A stretch of 23,218 nucleotides of DNA from Proteiniphilum sp. UBA5384 (GCF_002410825.1 NZ_DHOS01000006.1:1-23218), one strand, 5' to 3'. Shown: positions 7,517 to 17,104, counted from the first letter of the stretch. The notes: generated by a model not told the origin, from the letters alone. Translations and numbers: made by a program.

Positions 7517-8356
7517 ATGCAGTATATACAAGTACAATTCAATTGTGAGCCTAACACGGAAATATTGACAGACGTACTTTCGGCCCAGTTGGGAGAGATC
7601 GGCTTCGAATCTTTTATCCGGACTGAAGCCGGTGTGGACGCTTATATTCCGGGGGGGATGTTCTCTTTGGTTGAAGTGGACCGCCTTCTTAGCGATTTTC
7701 CATTGAAAGGCAAAATTACTTATTCCTGTCATAAGATGGAGGATCGAAATTGGAATGAAGAGTGGGAACAGCATTATTTTCAGCCTGTGGTGATCGATGA
7801 TATACTGTGTATCCATAGTTCTTTTCACCGGATCGGGGGAGATTTCAGATACCGTATACTGATTGATCCGAAGATGGCATTCGGTACGGGACATCATCAG
7901 ACTACGGAATTAATGATGAGAGAACTGTTGAAGATGGACCTGCATGACAAATCCCTCCTCGATATGGGTTGTGGAACTGCTGTCCTGGCCATTCTGGCCT
8001 CTATGAAGGGAGCTTCGGCAATTACCGCAATCGATATAGATGAATGGGCTTACCAGAATGCGGTTGAAAACACCCGGTTAAATAATATTGATAATATAAA
8101 GTTGAGACAGGGTGGGGCTGAGTTGTTGGGTGAAGAGACCTATGATGTGATTCTCGCCAATATTAACCGTAATATCCTTTTGCGGGATATACCTTATTAT
8201 AAGAAAGTATTAAACAAGCACGGAGTGCTGATAATGAGCGGTTTTTATAAGGAGGATATCAATGCTATCCGCGCTGCGGCGGAGGCACAAGATGTGACAT
8301 ACCTTCATTTTTCGGAAATAGATCAGTGGGTGGCTGTTACATTTTGTTTTCAATAA
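7517..8356 (+). CDS. prmA: Ribosomal protein L11 methyltransferase
   Basis: 279 residues, slightly shorter than the E. coli enzyme. It uses S-adenosylmethionine to methylate ribosomal protein L11 in the cytoplasm. The N-terminal third is the substrate-recognition domain. The catalytic part has FGTGHHQTTELM (residues 122-133), the SAM-binding LDMGCGTAVLAI (148-159), an acidic IDIDEWA that would contact the ribose, and the PrmA signature NINRNILLRD (from 215). The ATG start fits the promoter immediately upstream. The following transporter gene has its own candidate promoter overlapping the 3' end of this gene, so prmA may be transcribed alone or read through. Confidence 0.95.
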   Translation: MQYIQVQFNCEPNTEILTDVLSAQLGEIGFESFIRTEAGVDAYIPGGMFSLVEVDRLLSDFPLKGKITYSCHKMEDRNWNEEWEQHYFQPVVIDDILCIHSSFHRIGGDFRYRILIDPKMAFGTGHHQTTELMMRELLKMDLHDKSLLDMGCGTAVLAILASMKGASAITAIDIDEWAYQNAVENTRLNNIDNIKLRQGGAELLGEETYDVILANINRNILLRDIPYYKKVLNKHGVLIMSGFYKEDINAIRAAAEAQDVTYLHFSEIDQWVAVTFCFQ

Positions 8357-8373
8357 AATAAGCACTAACTTTA
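8343..8373 (+). promoter_or_regulatory. Candidate promoter for the transporter-malQ pair
   Basis: TTTG at 8343-8346, inside the last codons of prmA, and TAACTTTA at 8366-8373 are separated by 19 bp. The -7 box departs from TAnnTTTG only at its last base. It would give a leader of about 45 nt before the start at 8425. Confidence 0.5.
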
Positions 8374-8424
8374 CGCCAATTTTTCAAAAAGTTCAAAAAA
8401 TTAATGTGTTTAGGTTGTTAAATT

Positions 8425-10095
8425 ATGGAGTGGTTGATGGAGTTGGTTACCGGAACGGGTATAGCACACTCAATACTGGTGATTGCCCTTGTAATATCAG
8501 TAGGGTTGTTGTTAGGCAGGATAAAAATCTTCGGAGTTTCACTTGGAACGACCTGGATCTTATTTTTCGGTATATTTCTGGGGCATATAGGGCTGCAGAT
8601 CGATGATAACGTACTCCATTTCCTGAAGGAGTTTGGGTTAATCCTGTTTATCTATTCCATTGGTATGCAGGTAGGTCCTAGTTTCTTTTCATCGTTTAAG
8701 CAGGGCGGCATCACACTCAATATGCTGGCATCGGGTGTAGTATTGCTGGGAGTATTCATCACTTATATTATACACCTTGTAACCGGATTGCCTATTGCAA
8801 CCATGGTGGGAATATTGTCGGGGGCGGTTACCAATACGCCGGGACTGGGAGCGGCACAACAGACCTATACCGATGTGACGGGAGTTACCGATCCTACTAT
8901 TGCTACCGCTTATGCAGTGGCATATCCATTGGGAGTAGTGGGAATCATCATGAGTATTGTCCTTTTCAGGTATATTTTCAGGATCAACTTTGAAAAAGAA
9001 AACAGTGCTTTAGATAACAATGACGCATCTAAAATGATGGAAGCGCATATGTTTTCGTTACAGGTAGTAAATCCCTCCATTTTTGGTAAAAATATAAGAG
9101 AGATAAAGCGGGTGATTGATAAGGAATTTGTCATATCGAGGATATTACATGTAAAAAATGGAGTGTTGGTTGTTCCTCGTACTGATACACTCCTCCAAGA
9201 GAATGACAAGATATTGGTCGTCTCCAACTTTAAAAATATTGATGTGATTGAAGCACTTATCGGACAACGTATCGATATGGACCGGTCGGAATGGAACAAG
9301 TTGGATTCTCAATTGGTATCCCGCAGGATATCGATTACCAAGTCGGCAATCAACGGGCGTTCCATCGGCAGCCTGAAACTACGTAATATATTCGGCATAA
9401 ATATCACCCGTGTAAATCGTGCCGGGGTGGATCTGATCGCCGATTCGAGGCTTCAGTTGCAATTGGGCGATCGGGTGACGGTAGTAGGATCGGAAGAATC
9501 TATTACCAATGTAGAGAGGTTTCTCGGAAATTCATTGAAACGTCTTAGGGAGCCCAACCTGATTTCTATCTTTATAGGTATTGCCTTGGGAGTACTGGTA
9601 GGAAGTATCCCTTTCCTCATTCCCGGTGTTCCACAACCGGTAAAACTGGGATTGGCAGGGGGACCGCTTATTGTGGCTATCCTGATCAGTAAATTCGGGC
9701 CCAAGTATAAATTGGTGACTTACACCACGATGAGTGCTAACCTGATGTTGCGGGAAATAGGTATTGCCTTGTTCCTTGCCTGTGTGGGCCTCGGCGTCGG
9801 AGGCGATTTTGTGGAAACGGTAGTGAACGGTGGTTATAAATGGATTGGCTATGGTGTCATCATCACTGTAGTACCACTGCTCATCATCGGTATCATCGGA
9901 CGGAAGATATGCAAGTTAAATTATTTCGCATTGATTGGATTGATAGCGGGTAGTATGACCGATCCTCCTGCCTTATCTTTTGCCAACACAACTGCGGGGA
10001 ATGATATCCCTGCGGTGAGCTATGCGACCGTCTACCCGCTTACGATGTTTCTCAGGGTGATTACAGCACAGCTGTTGATTCTGATTTTCCTATAA
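8425..10095 (+). CDS. AspT/YidE-family transporter with two TrkA-C domains
   Basis: 556 residues, an inner-membrane protein with the family's mirrored layout. The first hydrophobic half spans about residues 1-190 and holds GILSGAVTNTPGLGAAQQ. Two cytoplasmic TrkA-C (RCK_C) domains follow at roughly 205-285 (NIREIKRVIDKEFVISR, NDKILVVSNF) and 290-370 (AINGRSIGSLKLRNIFG, GDRVTVVGSEES). The second hydrophobic half spans about 375-556 and holds GLAGGPLIVAILISKFGPK. AspT exchanges aspartate for alanine, but most relatives including YidE/YbjL have no proven substrate, so none is assigned. TrkA-C domains suggest control by a small ligand. The stop codon directly precedes the malQ ATG, implying cotranslation. 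Confidence 0.88.
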   Translation: MEWLMELVTGTGIAHSILVIALVISVGLLLGRIKIFGVSLGTTWILFFGIFLGHIGLQIDDNVLHFLKEFGLILFIYSIGMQVGPSFFSSFKQGGITLNMLASGVVLLGVFITYIIHLVTGLPIATMVGILSGAVTNTPGLGAAQQTYTDVTGVTDPTIATAYAVAYPLGVVGIIMSIVLFRYIFRINFEKENSALDNNDASKMMEAHMFSLQVVNPSIFGKNIREIKRVIDKEFVISRILHVKNGVLVVPRTDTLLQENDKILVVSNFKNIDVIEALIGQRIDMDRSEWNKLDSQLVSRRISITKSAINGRSIGSLKLRNIFGINITRVNRAGVDLIADSRLQLQLGDRVTVVGSEESITNVERFLGNSLKRLREPNLISIFIGIALGVLVGSIPFLIPGVPQPVKLGLAGGPLIVAILISKFGPKYKLVTYTTMSANLMLREIGIALFLACVGLGVGGDFVETVVNGGYKWIGYGVIITVVPLLIIGIIGRKICKLNYFALIGLIAGSMTDPPALSFANTTAGNDIPAVSYATVYPLTMFLRVITAQLLILIFL

Positions 10096-12780
10096 ATGAC
10101 ACATCTTGTATTTACTATCAATTATCATACAGCCGGCGGAGAACAGGTTTGCCTTTGCGGATCAACCTCTGAACTGGGAGGTGACAATGAACGGGATGCA
10201 GTTATCCTTACTACAGGGGACGGTCATAATTGGTCCGCTGATGTGGATATAGAGGAGACGACCGTCATTGCATATTATTATTTTATCAGGAAGGGGGGAG
10301 ATATCGTTCGCCGTGAATGGGGAAATCCCCGGAAGCTTTCCATTACCCAAAGAGAGAAAAAAACTGTCATTCAAGACCTTTGGAAGAATAAACCCACTCA
10401 TTCGTATCTCTATTCCACTGTTTTTACCGATACTGTTTTCCGGCATGAGAAAAGCGCTTTTCCTTTAAAGTATCCCGCCCGGGCTGTCCTGTTGAATATA
10501 GTTTGCCCTTATGTCGCATCCGGCCAGATACTGGTGATTAGCGGTAGTTGTGAAGCTTTGGGTGAGTGGGATCTGGCACAGGCCAGGCCTCTTGCCTATA
10601 TGGGGGATGGTGAATGGCAGGTACTGCTCGATGCGGAAACGTTACCCGCCGTGAGTGAGTACAAATTTGTGATTGTAGATAAGATTACCGGTAAAGCTAT
10701 ACATTGGGAGGATGGTGTAAATCGCTTATTAACAGTGAATAAATCGGGGAAAGAAGATGTTATTCAGGTCGAGATGGCGTTGCAGTTCCATTATCAAAAC
10801 TTTATTTATAAAGGAACAGGAACAGCCATTCCGCTTTTCTCTCTAAGAACGGATGATAGTTTCGGGGTGGGTGATTTTGCCGATCTCCGCAAAATGGTAG
10901 ATTGGGCAGTACTTACCCGTCAGCAATTGATCCAGCTATTGCCGGTAAATGATACCAGCGTCACCAAAACCTGGCGTGATTCTTATCCCTACAGTGCTAT
11001 ATCTGCTTTTGCACTTCATCCTATCTATTTGGGATGCAGCGACTATCCCATAAAATCTAAACGGAAGCAAAATGCTTTCCTCAAAAGAGCACGGGAACTG
11101 AATCGTTTGACGGAACTGGATTATGAGAAAGTATTGTCTTTAAAATTCCATTATAGCCGGGAATTATTTATGCAAGAAGGAGAGATGGTACTCGCTTCGG
11201 AGGAGTATCTCGCATTTTGGGAGAAAAATAAATCATGGCTGTTCCCTTATGGATGTTATTGTTATTTGCGCGATAAACAAGGGTGCGCCAATTTCAGGGA
11301 CTGGGGTGAATATGCCACTTATCACGAGACATTACTTAAGCAAATGGTAGATTCAGATACCGTCGCAAGGGAAGAAACGCGATACTGGGCATTCCTTCAA
11401 TTTCTGCTTCACCAGCAATTCTCTGCCGTAAAACGGTACGCAAATAAAAAAGGTATAGTCCTGAAAGGAGATGTCCCTATTGGTATCAACCGCAACAGCG
11501 TCGATGCATGGGTTGCTCCCGGACTGTTTCATATGGATACCCAAAGCGGTGCACCACCTGACGATTTCTCTTTCTTTGGCCAGAATTGGGGATTTCCTAC
11601 ATACAACTGGCAAATGATGGAAAAAGATGCTTATGCATGGTGGGTGAGTCGTTTCCATAAGATGGCGGACTACTTTGATGCTTATAGGATCGATCATATC
11701 CTGGGGTTCTTCCGCATTTGGGAAATACCACTCGATGCTGTGCAGGGTTCACTTGGCCATTTCAGTCCGGCGCTTCCTTTCCGGGTGGAGGAGATCAATC
11801 GTGCGGGAATTCCTTTTGATGAAGAGCGGATGGTACAGCCATTCATCCATGAGCACTTTCTGGATGATATTTTTTCCGGATATACCGGAGAGGTGGAGAG
11901 AGAATATCTTGAAACAACCGGAAAGCAGCGATTCAAACTGAAGCCGTATTGTGATACCCAACAAAAAATCAAGCAACTTTTTGAAAATAAGAGTGATGAC
12001 AAGAGTAGGCAGATCCGCGACGGGCTTATGTTGTTATGTTCGGAGGTACTCTTCGTAAGGGATCCGCAAGATCATCATTGTTTTCATCCGCGTATTACCG
12101 CACAATATACCCATTCCTATCAAAACCTGGACGAGTACATGAAGGAACCGTTCAACAAGCTGTATGATGAATTCTATTATCATCGTCATAACGATTTCTG
12201 GCGTGAAGAGGCGATGAAAAAATTGCCGGTACTTATTTCCTCCACCAGGATGATGGTTTGTGGTGAAGATCTGGGAATGGTGCCTGACTGTGTACCGTTG
12301 GTGATGCATGAATTGCAGATGTTGAGTTTAGAGATCCAGCGGATGCCGAAAGATCCGCATACCATTTTTACTGATTTGCAGGGAGTCCCTTACCTGTCGG
12401 TTTGTACGACCTCTACCCACGACATGTCACCCCTCCGTTTGTGGTGGACCGAAAACCGGGAAATTACCCAACGCTATTATAATGAAGTGTTGCACCGAGA
12501 AGGTGACGCTCCTGCCGAGTGTGGTACCGATATCTGCCGGCAGATCATAGAACAGCATCTCCGGTCGTCGTCCATGTGGGTGATCATTCCGCTACAGGAT
12601 TGGCTATCGATCGATGATAAGTTGCGAAATCCCGATATTGCCGGTGAACGTATTAATATACCGGCAAACCCCGAACACTATTGGCGGTACAGGATGCATA
12701 TCTCTCTGGACGATCTGCTGAAAGAAACCGACTTCAATGGAGAATTGGCGATGCTTGCAGGGAGGAGGTTTTTAGAATGA
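10096..12780 (+). CDS. malQ: 4-alpha-glucanotransferase with two N-terminal CBM20 domains
   Basis: 894 residues, GH77 amylomaltase of the long DPE2-like type. It transfers maltosyl or glucosyl units between alpha-1,4-glucans in the cytoplasm. Two starch-binding CBM20 domains precede the catalytic part (about residues 1-110 and 125-230, the second with SGSCEALGEWDLAQARPL). The GH77 region starts near FGVGDFADL. Visible catalytic residues are the nucleophile Asp533 (RIDHILGFF), acid/base Glu724 (GEDLG) and Asp776 (STHDMSPLR). DVPIGINRNSVDAW and GAPPDDFSFFGQNWG line the glucan site. About 190 residues separate nucleophile and acid/base, the insertion typical of this subgroup. The ATG follows the transporter stop with no gap. 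Confidence 0.95.
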   Translation: MTHLVFTINYHTAGGEQVCLCGSTSELGGDNERDAVILTTGDGHNWSADVDIEETTVIAYYYFIRKGGDIVRREWGNPRKLSITQREKKTVIQDLWKNKPTHSYLYSTVFTDTVFRHEKSAFPLKYPARAVLLNIVCPYVASGQILVISGSCEALGEWDLAQARPLAYMGDGEWQVLLDAETLPAVSEYKFVIVDKITGKAIHWEDGVNRLLTVNKSGKEDVIQVEMALQFHYQNFIYKGTGTAIPLFSLRTDDSFGVGDFADLRKMVDWAVLTRQQLIQLLPVNDTSVTKTWRDSYPYSAISAFALHPIYLGCSDYPIKSKRKQNAFLKRARELNRLTELDYEKVLSLKFHYSRELFMQEGEMVLASEEYLAFWEKNKSWLFPYGCYCYLRDKQGCANFRDWGEYATYHETLLKQMVDSDTVAREETRYWAFLQFLLHQQFSAVKRYANKKGIVLKGDVPIGINRNSVDAWVAPGLFHMDTQSGAPPDDFSFFGQNWGFPTYNWQMMEKDAYAWWVSRFHKMADYFDAYRIDHILGFFRIWEIPLDAVQGSLGHFSPALPFRVEEINRAGIPFDEERMVQPFIHEHFLDDIFSGYTGEVEREYLETTGKQRFKLKPYCDTQQKIKQLFENKSDDKSRQIRDGLMLLCSEVLFVRDPQDHHCFHPRITAQYTHSYQNLDEYMKEPFNKLYDEFYYHRHNDFWREEAMKKLPVLISSTRMMVCGEDLGMVPDCVPLVMHELQMLSLEIQRMPKDPHTIFTDLQGVPYLSVCTTSTHDMSPLRLWWTENREITQRYYNEVLHREGDAPAECGTDICRQIIEQHLRSSSMWVIIPLQDWLSIDDKLRNPDIAGERINIPANPEHYWRYRMHISLDDLLKETDFNGELAMLAGRRFLE

Positions 12781-12825
12781 GAAACTGGGTGACAAGGGAA
12801 CTGGAACTGGGAAAAAAGGGGAGAA

Positions 12826-12861
12826 AAAAGAGGGTAGAATCACTGCGATTTACCCTCTTTT
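12826..12861. terminator. Bidirectional terminator between malQ and fba
   Basis: Arms AAAAGAGGGTA (12826-12836) and TACCCTCTTTT (12851-12861) form an 11-bp perfect stem with a 14-nt loop. It lies between two converging genes, 46 nt past malQ and 24 nt past the aldolase. The minus-strand reading ends in six T, so it is stronger for the aldolase. Confidence 0.85.
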
Positions 12862-12884
12862 CAAATTATGTTGTTTCCATCTCA

Positions 12885-13877
12885 TTACGCTTTTCCGGCG
12901 CTTCCCAATACGCTTTCGGTTTTATGCATATAGAGTTTTTTCAACTCGTCGCGGGCCGGACCGAGGTATTTGCGGGGATCGAATTCAGCCGGTTTAGTGG
13001 CGAATACTTCGCGTATGGCAGCTGTCATTGCCAGACGTCCGTCAGAATCGATATTGATTTTGCATACAGCCGATTTGGCTGCTTCACGCAATTGCTCTTC
13101 GGGGATACCGATAGAATCGTTTAGTTTCCCTCCATATTGGTTGATGGTCTTTACATATTGCTGTGGAACAGAAGATGAGCCGTGGAGTACGATGGGGAAT
13201 CCCGGAATACGCTTTTCAATTTCTTTCAGGATATCGAAACGCAACGGTGGTGGTACCAATACACCATTTTCATTGCGGGTACATTGCTCGGGAGTGAATT
13301 TGAAAGCTCCGTGAGAAGTACCGATAGATATAGCCAGCGAGTCCACGCCGGTACGGGTTACGAAATCCACTACTTCATCAGGTTCGGTATAAGTATGGTG
13401 TTCTGCCTGTACATCATCTTCGATACCGGCCAGTACTCCGAGTTCTCCTTCTACGGTCACATCATGCTGGTGAGCATATTCTACTACTTGTTTTGTGAGT
13501 GCGATATTTTCTTCATAGGGAAGATGTGATCCGTCGATCATCACTGAAGAGAAACCATATTCAATACAACTTTTACAAAGTTCGAAGCTGTCACCATGAT
13601 CGAGGTGGAGTACAATGGGTATTTCATACCCCAGTTCTTTTGCATATTCCACAGCGCCCTGTGCCATGTAACGCAGTAATGTCTGATTGGCATATTTACG
13701 TGCACCACTCGATACCTGCAGGATTACAGGAGATTTCGTTTCAACGCATGCCGAAATGATAGCCTGCAATTGCTCCATGTTGTTGAAGTTGAAAGCAGGA
13801 ATGGCATAACCCCCCTCTATAGCCTTCTTAAAGATCTCTCTTGAGTTCACTAAACCCAATTCTTTATAACTTACCAT
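12885..13877 (-). CDS. fba: Class II fructose-1,6-bisphosphate aldolase
   Basis: 330 residues. Zinc-dependent cleavage of fructose-1,6-bisphosphate to glyceraldehyde-3-phosphate and dihydroxyacetone phosphate, central to glycolysis and gluconeogenesis in the cytoplasm. The signature LHLDHGDS carries metal/catalytic residues His91, Asp93 and His94. Further family blocks are VMIDGSHLPYEENI, VEGELGVLAGIEDD, SIGTSHGAFK with a metal-ligand histidine, and VLHGSSSVPQQ for phosphate binding. Length and the extended C-terminal part (DPRKYLGPARDELKKLYMHK) fit the class II enzymes of Bacteroidetes. Transcribed alone, converging on malQ and diverging from the transhydrogenase operon. Confidence 0.96.
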   Translation of the reverse strand: MVSYKELGLVNSREIFKKAIEGGYAIPAFNFNNMEQLQAIISACVETKSPVILQVSSGARKYANQTLLRYMAQGAVEYAKELGYEIPIVLHLDHGDSFELCKSCIEYGFSSVMIDGSHLPYEENIALTKQVVEYAHQHDVTVEGELGVLAGIEDDVQAEHHTYTEPDEVVDFVTRTGVDSLAISIGTSHGAFKFTPEQCTRNENGVLVPPPLRFDILKEIEKRIPGFPIVLHGSSSVPQQYVKTINQYGGKLNDSIGIPEEQLREAAKSAVCKINIDSDGRLAMTAAIREVFATKPAEFDPRKYLGPARDELKKLYMHKTESVLGSAGKA

Positions 13878-13922
13878 TGTTCTAATTGTTTATTATGGAT
13901 TGAAAAATCTGAAATAATATCA

Positions 13923-13930
13923 CAAAAATA
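13923..13930 (-). promoter_or_regulatory. Candidate -7 box for fba
   Basis: TATTTTTG on the minus strand matches TAnnTTTG and sits 46 nt upstream of the aldolase ATG. No convincing -33 box is seen at the standard distance. It shares the 294-nt divergent spacer with the transhydrogenase promoter. Confidence 0.5.
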
Positions 13931-14037
13931 CGACATAATCTGCAATATGAGAAATTTTTCTGCGAAAGAGTCATTAAAAATGATTATTCAGCCCTAAAAA
14001 AGACAAACAGAAGTGAGCATAAATCCTTTCAAAAGAA

Positions 14038-14068
14038 TTGCGAATCAATTTTTTTCTTCTTATTTTTG
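14038..14068 (+). promoter_or_regulatory. Promoter of the pnt operon
   Basis: TTG at 14038-14040 and TATTTTTG at 14061-14068 are 20 bp apart, a good Bacteroidetes -33/-7 pair. A start near 14075 gives an untranslated leader of almost 100 nt before the ATG at 14172. I see no recognisable riboswitch in that leader. Confidence 0.65.
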
Positions 14069-14171
14069 CCATCGATATATTAGCTCATATTGCATTTGGT
14101 CAGGAAGAATGTAATGAAAGTTTTTTATCACCTATTCTAATATTATTTACAACAATTTACAAATTTTACTT

Positions 14172-15332
14172 ATGATGATCTTAGGAATACCGAAGGAGAT
14201 TATGCAAGGAGAAGCCCGTGTTGCAGCAACCCCTGAAACTGTGAAAAAATTCGTGAAAGATGGGTTTGCGGTATTGGTAGAAACCGGTGCCGGAGAAGGT
14301 TCACATTATTATGACAATCAATATGCGGAGGCGGGAGCTGAATTGGTTGCCGATCCAAAGCAACTGTTTGCCAGGGCCAATCTGATTCTAAAGGTAAAGG
14401 AGCCTCTTTTTAATGCGAATGAAAATATGCATGAAGTGGATATGATGCATGAAGGACAATATATTATCACCTTTATTCATCCCGCTTCACCGGTAAATCA
14501 CGAAATGGTGAAGAAACTGGCTGCTGCGGGAGTGACGGGCTTCACACTCGACGGGGTTCCCCGTATCTCACGGGCACAAAATATGGATGCACTTACATCG
14601 ATGAGTACCTGTGCCGGTTACAAGGGAATGATTATGGCGGCCGACGATCTTTCTTATTTCATGCCACAGATGTTTACCGCGGTAGGGATGCTTAAGCCGG
14701 CCAATGTACTTGTAATTGGCGTGGGGGTAGCCGGCTTGCAGGCGCTGGCTACTGCCAAGCGGCTGGGAGCCGTTACTTATGCCATGGATATTCGTCCGGC
14801 GGCCATTGAACAAGCAAAAAGCCTTGGTGCAAAAGTGATAGAATCGGGAGTGCCGGCAGAAATGGCTGTCGGGGAGGGTGGCTACGCTAAAAAACTTCCT
14901 GAAGAATGGATACGGAAGGAACGGGAAGAATTGAATAAAGTATTGAAAGATATGGATATTATTTTCCTGAGCGCCCTGGTTCCGGGAAAAGTGGCTCCTA
15001 TTCTTATTACCGAAGAGATGGTGAAGGAGATGAAGAACGGCTCTGTCATTGTGGATGTCTCTATCGATCAGGGAGGAAACTGCGCAATTACTCCGGCAGG
15101 AAAGAAGGAAGTGAGGCATAATGTGACTATCAATGGAATAAAAAATATACCCGGGTTAATTCCTACAAGTTCTACATGGATGTTTGCCCACAATGTTTAT
15201 CACCTGGTGAATTATCTGGTGAAAGAAGGTCGGATCACGCTCGATATGAACGATGAAATTACTCGTTCCATCCTGGTAACTCATGATGACAAGATCGTGC
15301 ATGAAGGTACGCGTGAAGCAATGGGGATATAA
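14172..15332 (+). CDS. pntAA: NAD(P) transhydrogenase subunit alpha, part 1 (NAD-binding)
   Basis: 386 residues. Soluble NAD(H)-binding domain I of the proton-translocating transhydrogenase, which uses the proton gradient to drive NADH reduction of NADP+. The N-terminal half has the alanine-dehydrogenase-like fold (GIPKEIMQGEARVAATPETV, PRISRAQNMDALTSM). The Rossmann nucleotide motif is GVGVAGLQALATAKRLGA, followed by the acidic MDIRP that contacts the adenine ribose. The SIDQGGNCAIT block is conserved. ATG at 14172 or the next codon is possible. The alpha subunit is split here from its membrane part, as in Rhodospirillum-type enzymes. First gene of a three-gene operon, 6 nt before the next. 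Confidence 0.95.
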   Translation: MMILGIPKEIMQGEARVAATPETVKKFVKDGFAVLVETGAGEGSHYYDNQYAEAGAELVADPKQLFARANLILKVKEPLFNANENMHEVDMMHEGQYIITFIHPASPVNHEMVKKLAAAGVTGFTLDGVPRISRAQNMDALTSMSTCAGYKGMIMAADDLSYFMPQMFTAVGMLKPANVLVIGVGVAGLQALATAKRLGAVTYAMDIRPAAIEQAKSLGAKVIESGVPAEMAVGEGGYAKKLPEEWIRKEREELNKVLKDMDIIFLSALVPGKVAPILITEEMVKEMKNGSVIVDVSIDQGGNCAITPAGKKEVRHNVTINGIKNIPGLIPTSSTWMFAHNVYHLVNYLVKEGRITLDMNDEITRSILVTHDDKIVHEGTREAMGI

Positions 15333-15338
15333 CTAAAA

Positions 15339-15659
15339 ATGAACAATATGAACCCTGTTATCTTGGTACTGGTTTTTATAGTTGCCTCTGTTGTCGGTTA
15401 CCTGATCATCAGGAATGTGCCGAGTTTACTGCATACACCCCTCATGTCGGGAATGAATGCCCTCGCCGGCATCATCATCCTTGGTGCTCTGGTAGTGGTG
15501 GGTCTTTCAGATTCTGAGGCCACAGGTGCAAGGCTTGCGGGGCAAGTGCTGGGGGGACTGGCAGTGATAGGCTCCATCGTGAATGTAGTAGGGGGCTTCG
15601 GCGTAACCCACAGGATGTTGAAGATGTTTGACAAAAAGAAAAAATCGGGTAAATCATGA
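15339..15659 (+). CDS. pntAB: NAD(P) transhydrogenase subunit alpha, part 2 (membrane)
   Basis: 106 residues. Small membrane part of domain II, contributing helices to the proton channel. Three hydrophobic segments are visible: NPVILVLVFIVASVVGYL, LMSGMNALAGIIILGALVVV and VLGGLAVIGSIVNVVGGFGV. A short basic tail ends the protein (MLKMFDKKKKSGKS). The block TPLMSGMNA and the GGFGVTHRML ending are characteristic of the family. It begins 6 nt after pntAA and overlaps pntB by 4 nt (ATGA), so the subunits are translationally coupled. Confidence 0.94.
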   Translation: MNNMNPVILVLVFIVASVVGYLIIRNVPSLLHTPLMSGMNALAGIIILGALVVVGLSDSEATGARLAGQVLGGLAVIGSIVNVVGGFGVTHRMLKMFDKKKKSGKS

Positions 15660-17062
15660 GTAATACCATATATATAGTAATCTGTGTCATTCTGTCGATA
15701 GCCGTATTGGTAGGTATTTCGCTCATGAGTAAAGTAAAGACCGCAGTGGCCGGTAACCTGCTCAGCGCATTGAGTGTTTTTGCAGGGATGGTTGTCACAT
15801 TGCTTCATTACAATATTGTATCGGTATGGAGTATTTACCTCTATATACTAATAGGAGTATTGATAGGGAGTGTATTAGCGGTCAGGGTGAAAATGATCCA
15901 GATGCCACAACTTGTGGCATTACTCAATGGTATAGGTGGAATAGCCGCGGCTCTGGTGGGGATCTTGTCCCTGCTTGGTATTGGTGTCCCTGATGGAGGA
16001 TATCCCGCTTTCGAAAGATTCACTGCAATGTTGGCAGTAGTGGTAGGGCTGGTCACCTTTACCGGAAGTATGGTCGCGGCCGGTAAACTCCATAAACTCT
16101 TACCACAAAAGCCGGTTATCCTGAAAAATCATGAAGCATTGTTGAAGATAAGCCTTGTGATAATGATTGGGGTAATTCTTTTTTCTGCTTTTCCGATAGA
16201 TAATACTTTTTGGATTGCGGTTGTACTGATCGTAAGCATCGTAGTGAGTTCCTTCTTCGGTTATGCTTTTACCATCAGGGTAGGTGGTGCGGATATGCCC
16301 ATCACCATCTCCCTGTTGATTTCGCTGAGCGGAGTGGCCGGTGCCATTGCCGGGATGGCGCTCAATGATCTGTTGTTGGTATCGGTAGGCGGTATTGTCG
16401 GCGCCTCGGGGCTGCTTCTCACTCAGATTATGTGTCGCGCGATGAATCGAAAACTGGTTGATATCCTTACTGGTAAAACGTCAGTAGCGAAACCAACCAC
16501 TGAATTACCTGAAACAGAAGAGAAAGCTGAAGTTACACAAGAAACGGACGCCGAAATCCTGAAATCGGCCAAGACGGCCATTATTGTTCCCGGCTACGGG
16601 ATGGCGTTGGCCCAGGCACAGCTTTTAGTACGCCAGTTGGCTGATAAGTTGGAAGCCAATGGAACAAACGTTAAATATGCAATTCACCCTGTAGCCGGAC
16701 GTATGCCCGGCCATATGAACGTATTATTGGCGGAGGCGGATGTACCCTATGAACAACTCTACGAAATGGAGGCTATCAATGATCAATTTGTGGAAACTGA
16801 TATAGTGATCGTAATCGGTGCTAATGACGTAATCAATCCTGCAGCTAGGGATGCCAAGGACACGCCCATATATGGAATGCCGGTATTGAACGTAGATCAT
16901 GCCAGGGAAGTTTTTATCTGTAATTACGATTTGAATCCCGGTTATGCGGGTGTAGATAATCCATTATACAAACGGAATCATGGTATTCATCTACTGATAG
17001 GGGATGCAAAAGATTCATTGGGCAGGATTATTGACCAGATCGGACCGGGCAATCCTATGTAG
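15656..17062 (+). CDS. pntB: NAD(P) transhydrogenase subunit beta
   Basis: 468 residues. The first 265 or so form the membrane channel, with many helices and conserved polar positions, for example GGIGGAISGLA-like text here as NGIGGIAAALVG and RVGGADMPITISLLISLSG. A charged linker (TELPETEEKAEVTQETDAE) leads to the NADP(H)-binding domain III: IIVPGYGMALAQAQ, AGRMPGHMNVLLAEADVPY, VIGANDVINPAA and the lid-like NYDLNPGYAGVDNPLY. It closes the operon, with a strong terminator 42 nt past the stop. The protein works with both alpha parts in the inner membrane and mainly supplies NADPH. Confidence 0.95.
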   Translation: MSNTIYIVICVILSIAVLVGISLMSKVKTAVAGNLLSALSVFAGMVVTLLHYNIVSVWSIYLYILIGVLIGSVLAVRVKMIQMPQLVALLNGIGGIAAALVGILSLLGIGVPDGGYPAFERFTAMLAVVVGLVTFTGSMVAAGKLHKLLPQKPVILKNHEALLKISLVIMIGVILFSAFPIDNTFWIAVVLIVSIVVSSFFGYAFTIRVGGADMPITISLLISLSGVAGAIAGMALNDLLLVSVGGIVGASGLLLTQIMCRAMNRKLVDILTGKTSVAKPTTELPETEEKAEVTQETDAEILKSAKTAIIVPGYGMALAQAQLLVRQLADKLEANGTNVKYAIHPVAGRMPGHMNVLLAEADVPYEQLYEMEAINDQFVETDIVIVIGANDVINPAARDAKDTPIYGMPVLNVDHAREVFICNYDLNPGYAGVDNPLYKRNHGIHLLIGDAKDSLGRIIDQIGPGNPM

Positions 17063-17104
17063 AATGAGGGTAGTCCCGAGTCATCAAGCTTAAATCACAG
17101 GAAT

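Noticed and set aside
7349..7897. 182-codon minus-strand ORF opposite prmA
   Set aside because: It lies mostly antisense to the well-supported prmA coding sequence, has no recognisable motif, and would cover the prmA promoter.
14568..15119. 183-codon minus-strand ORF opposite pntAA
   Set aside because: Antisense to a strongly conserved gene, with composition and motifs explained by the sense strand.
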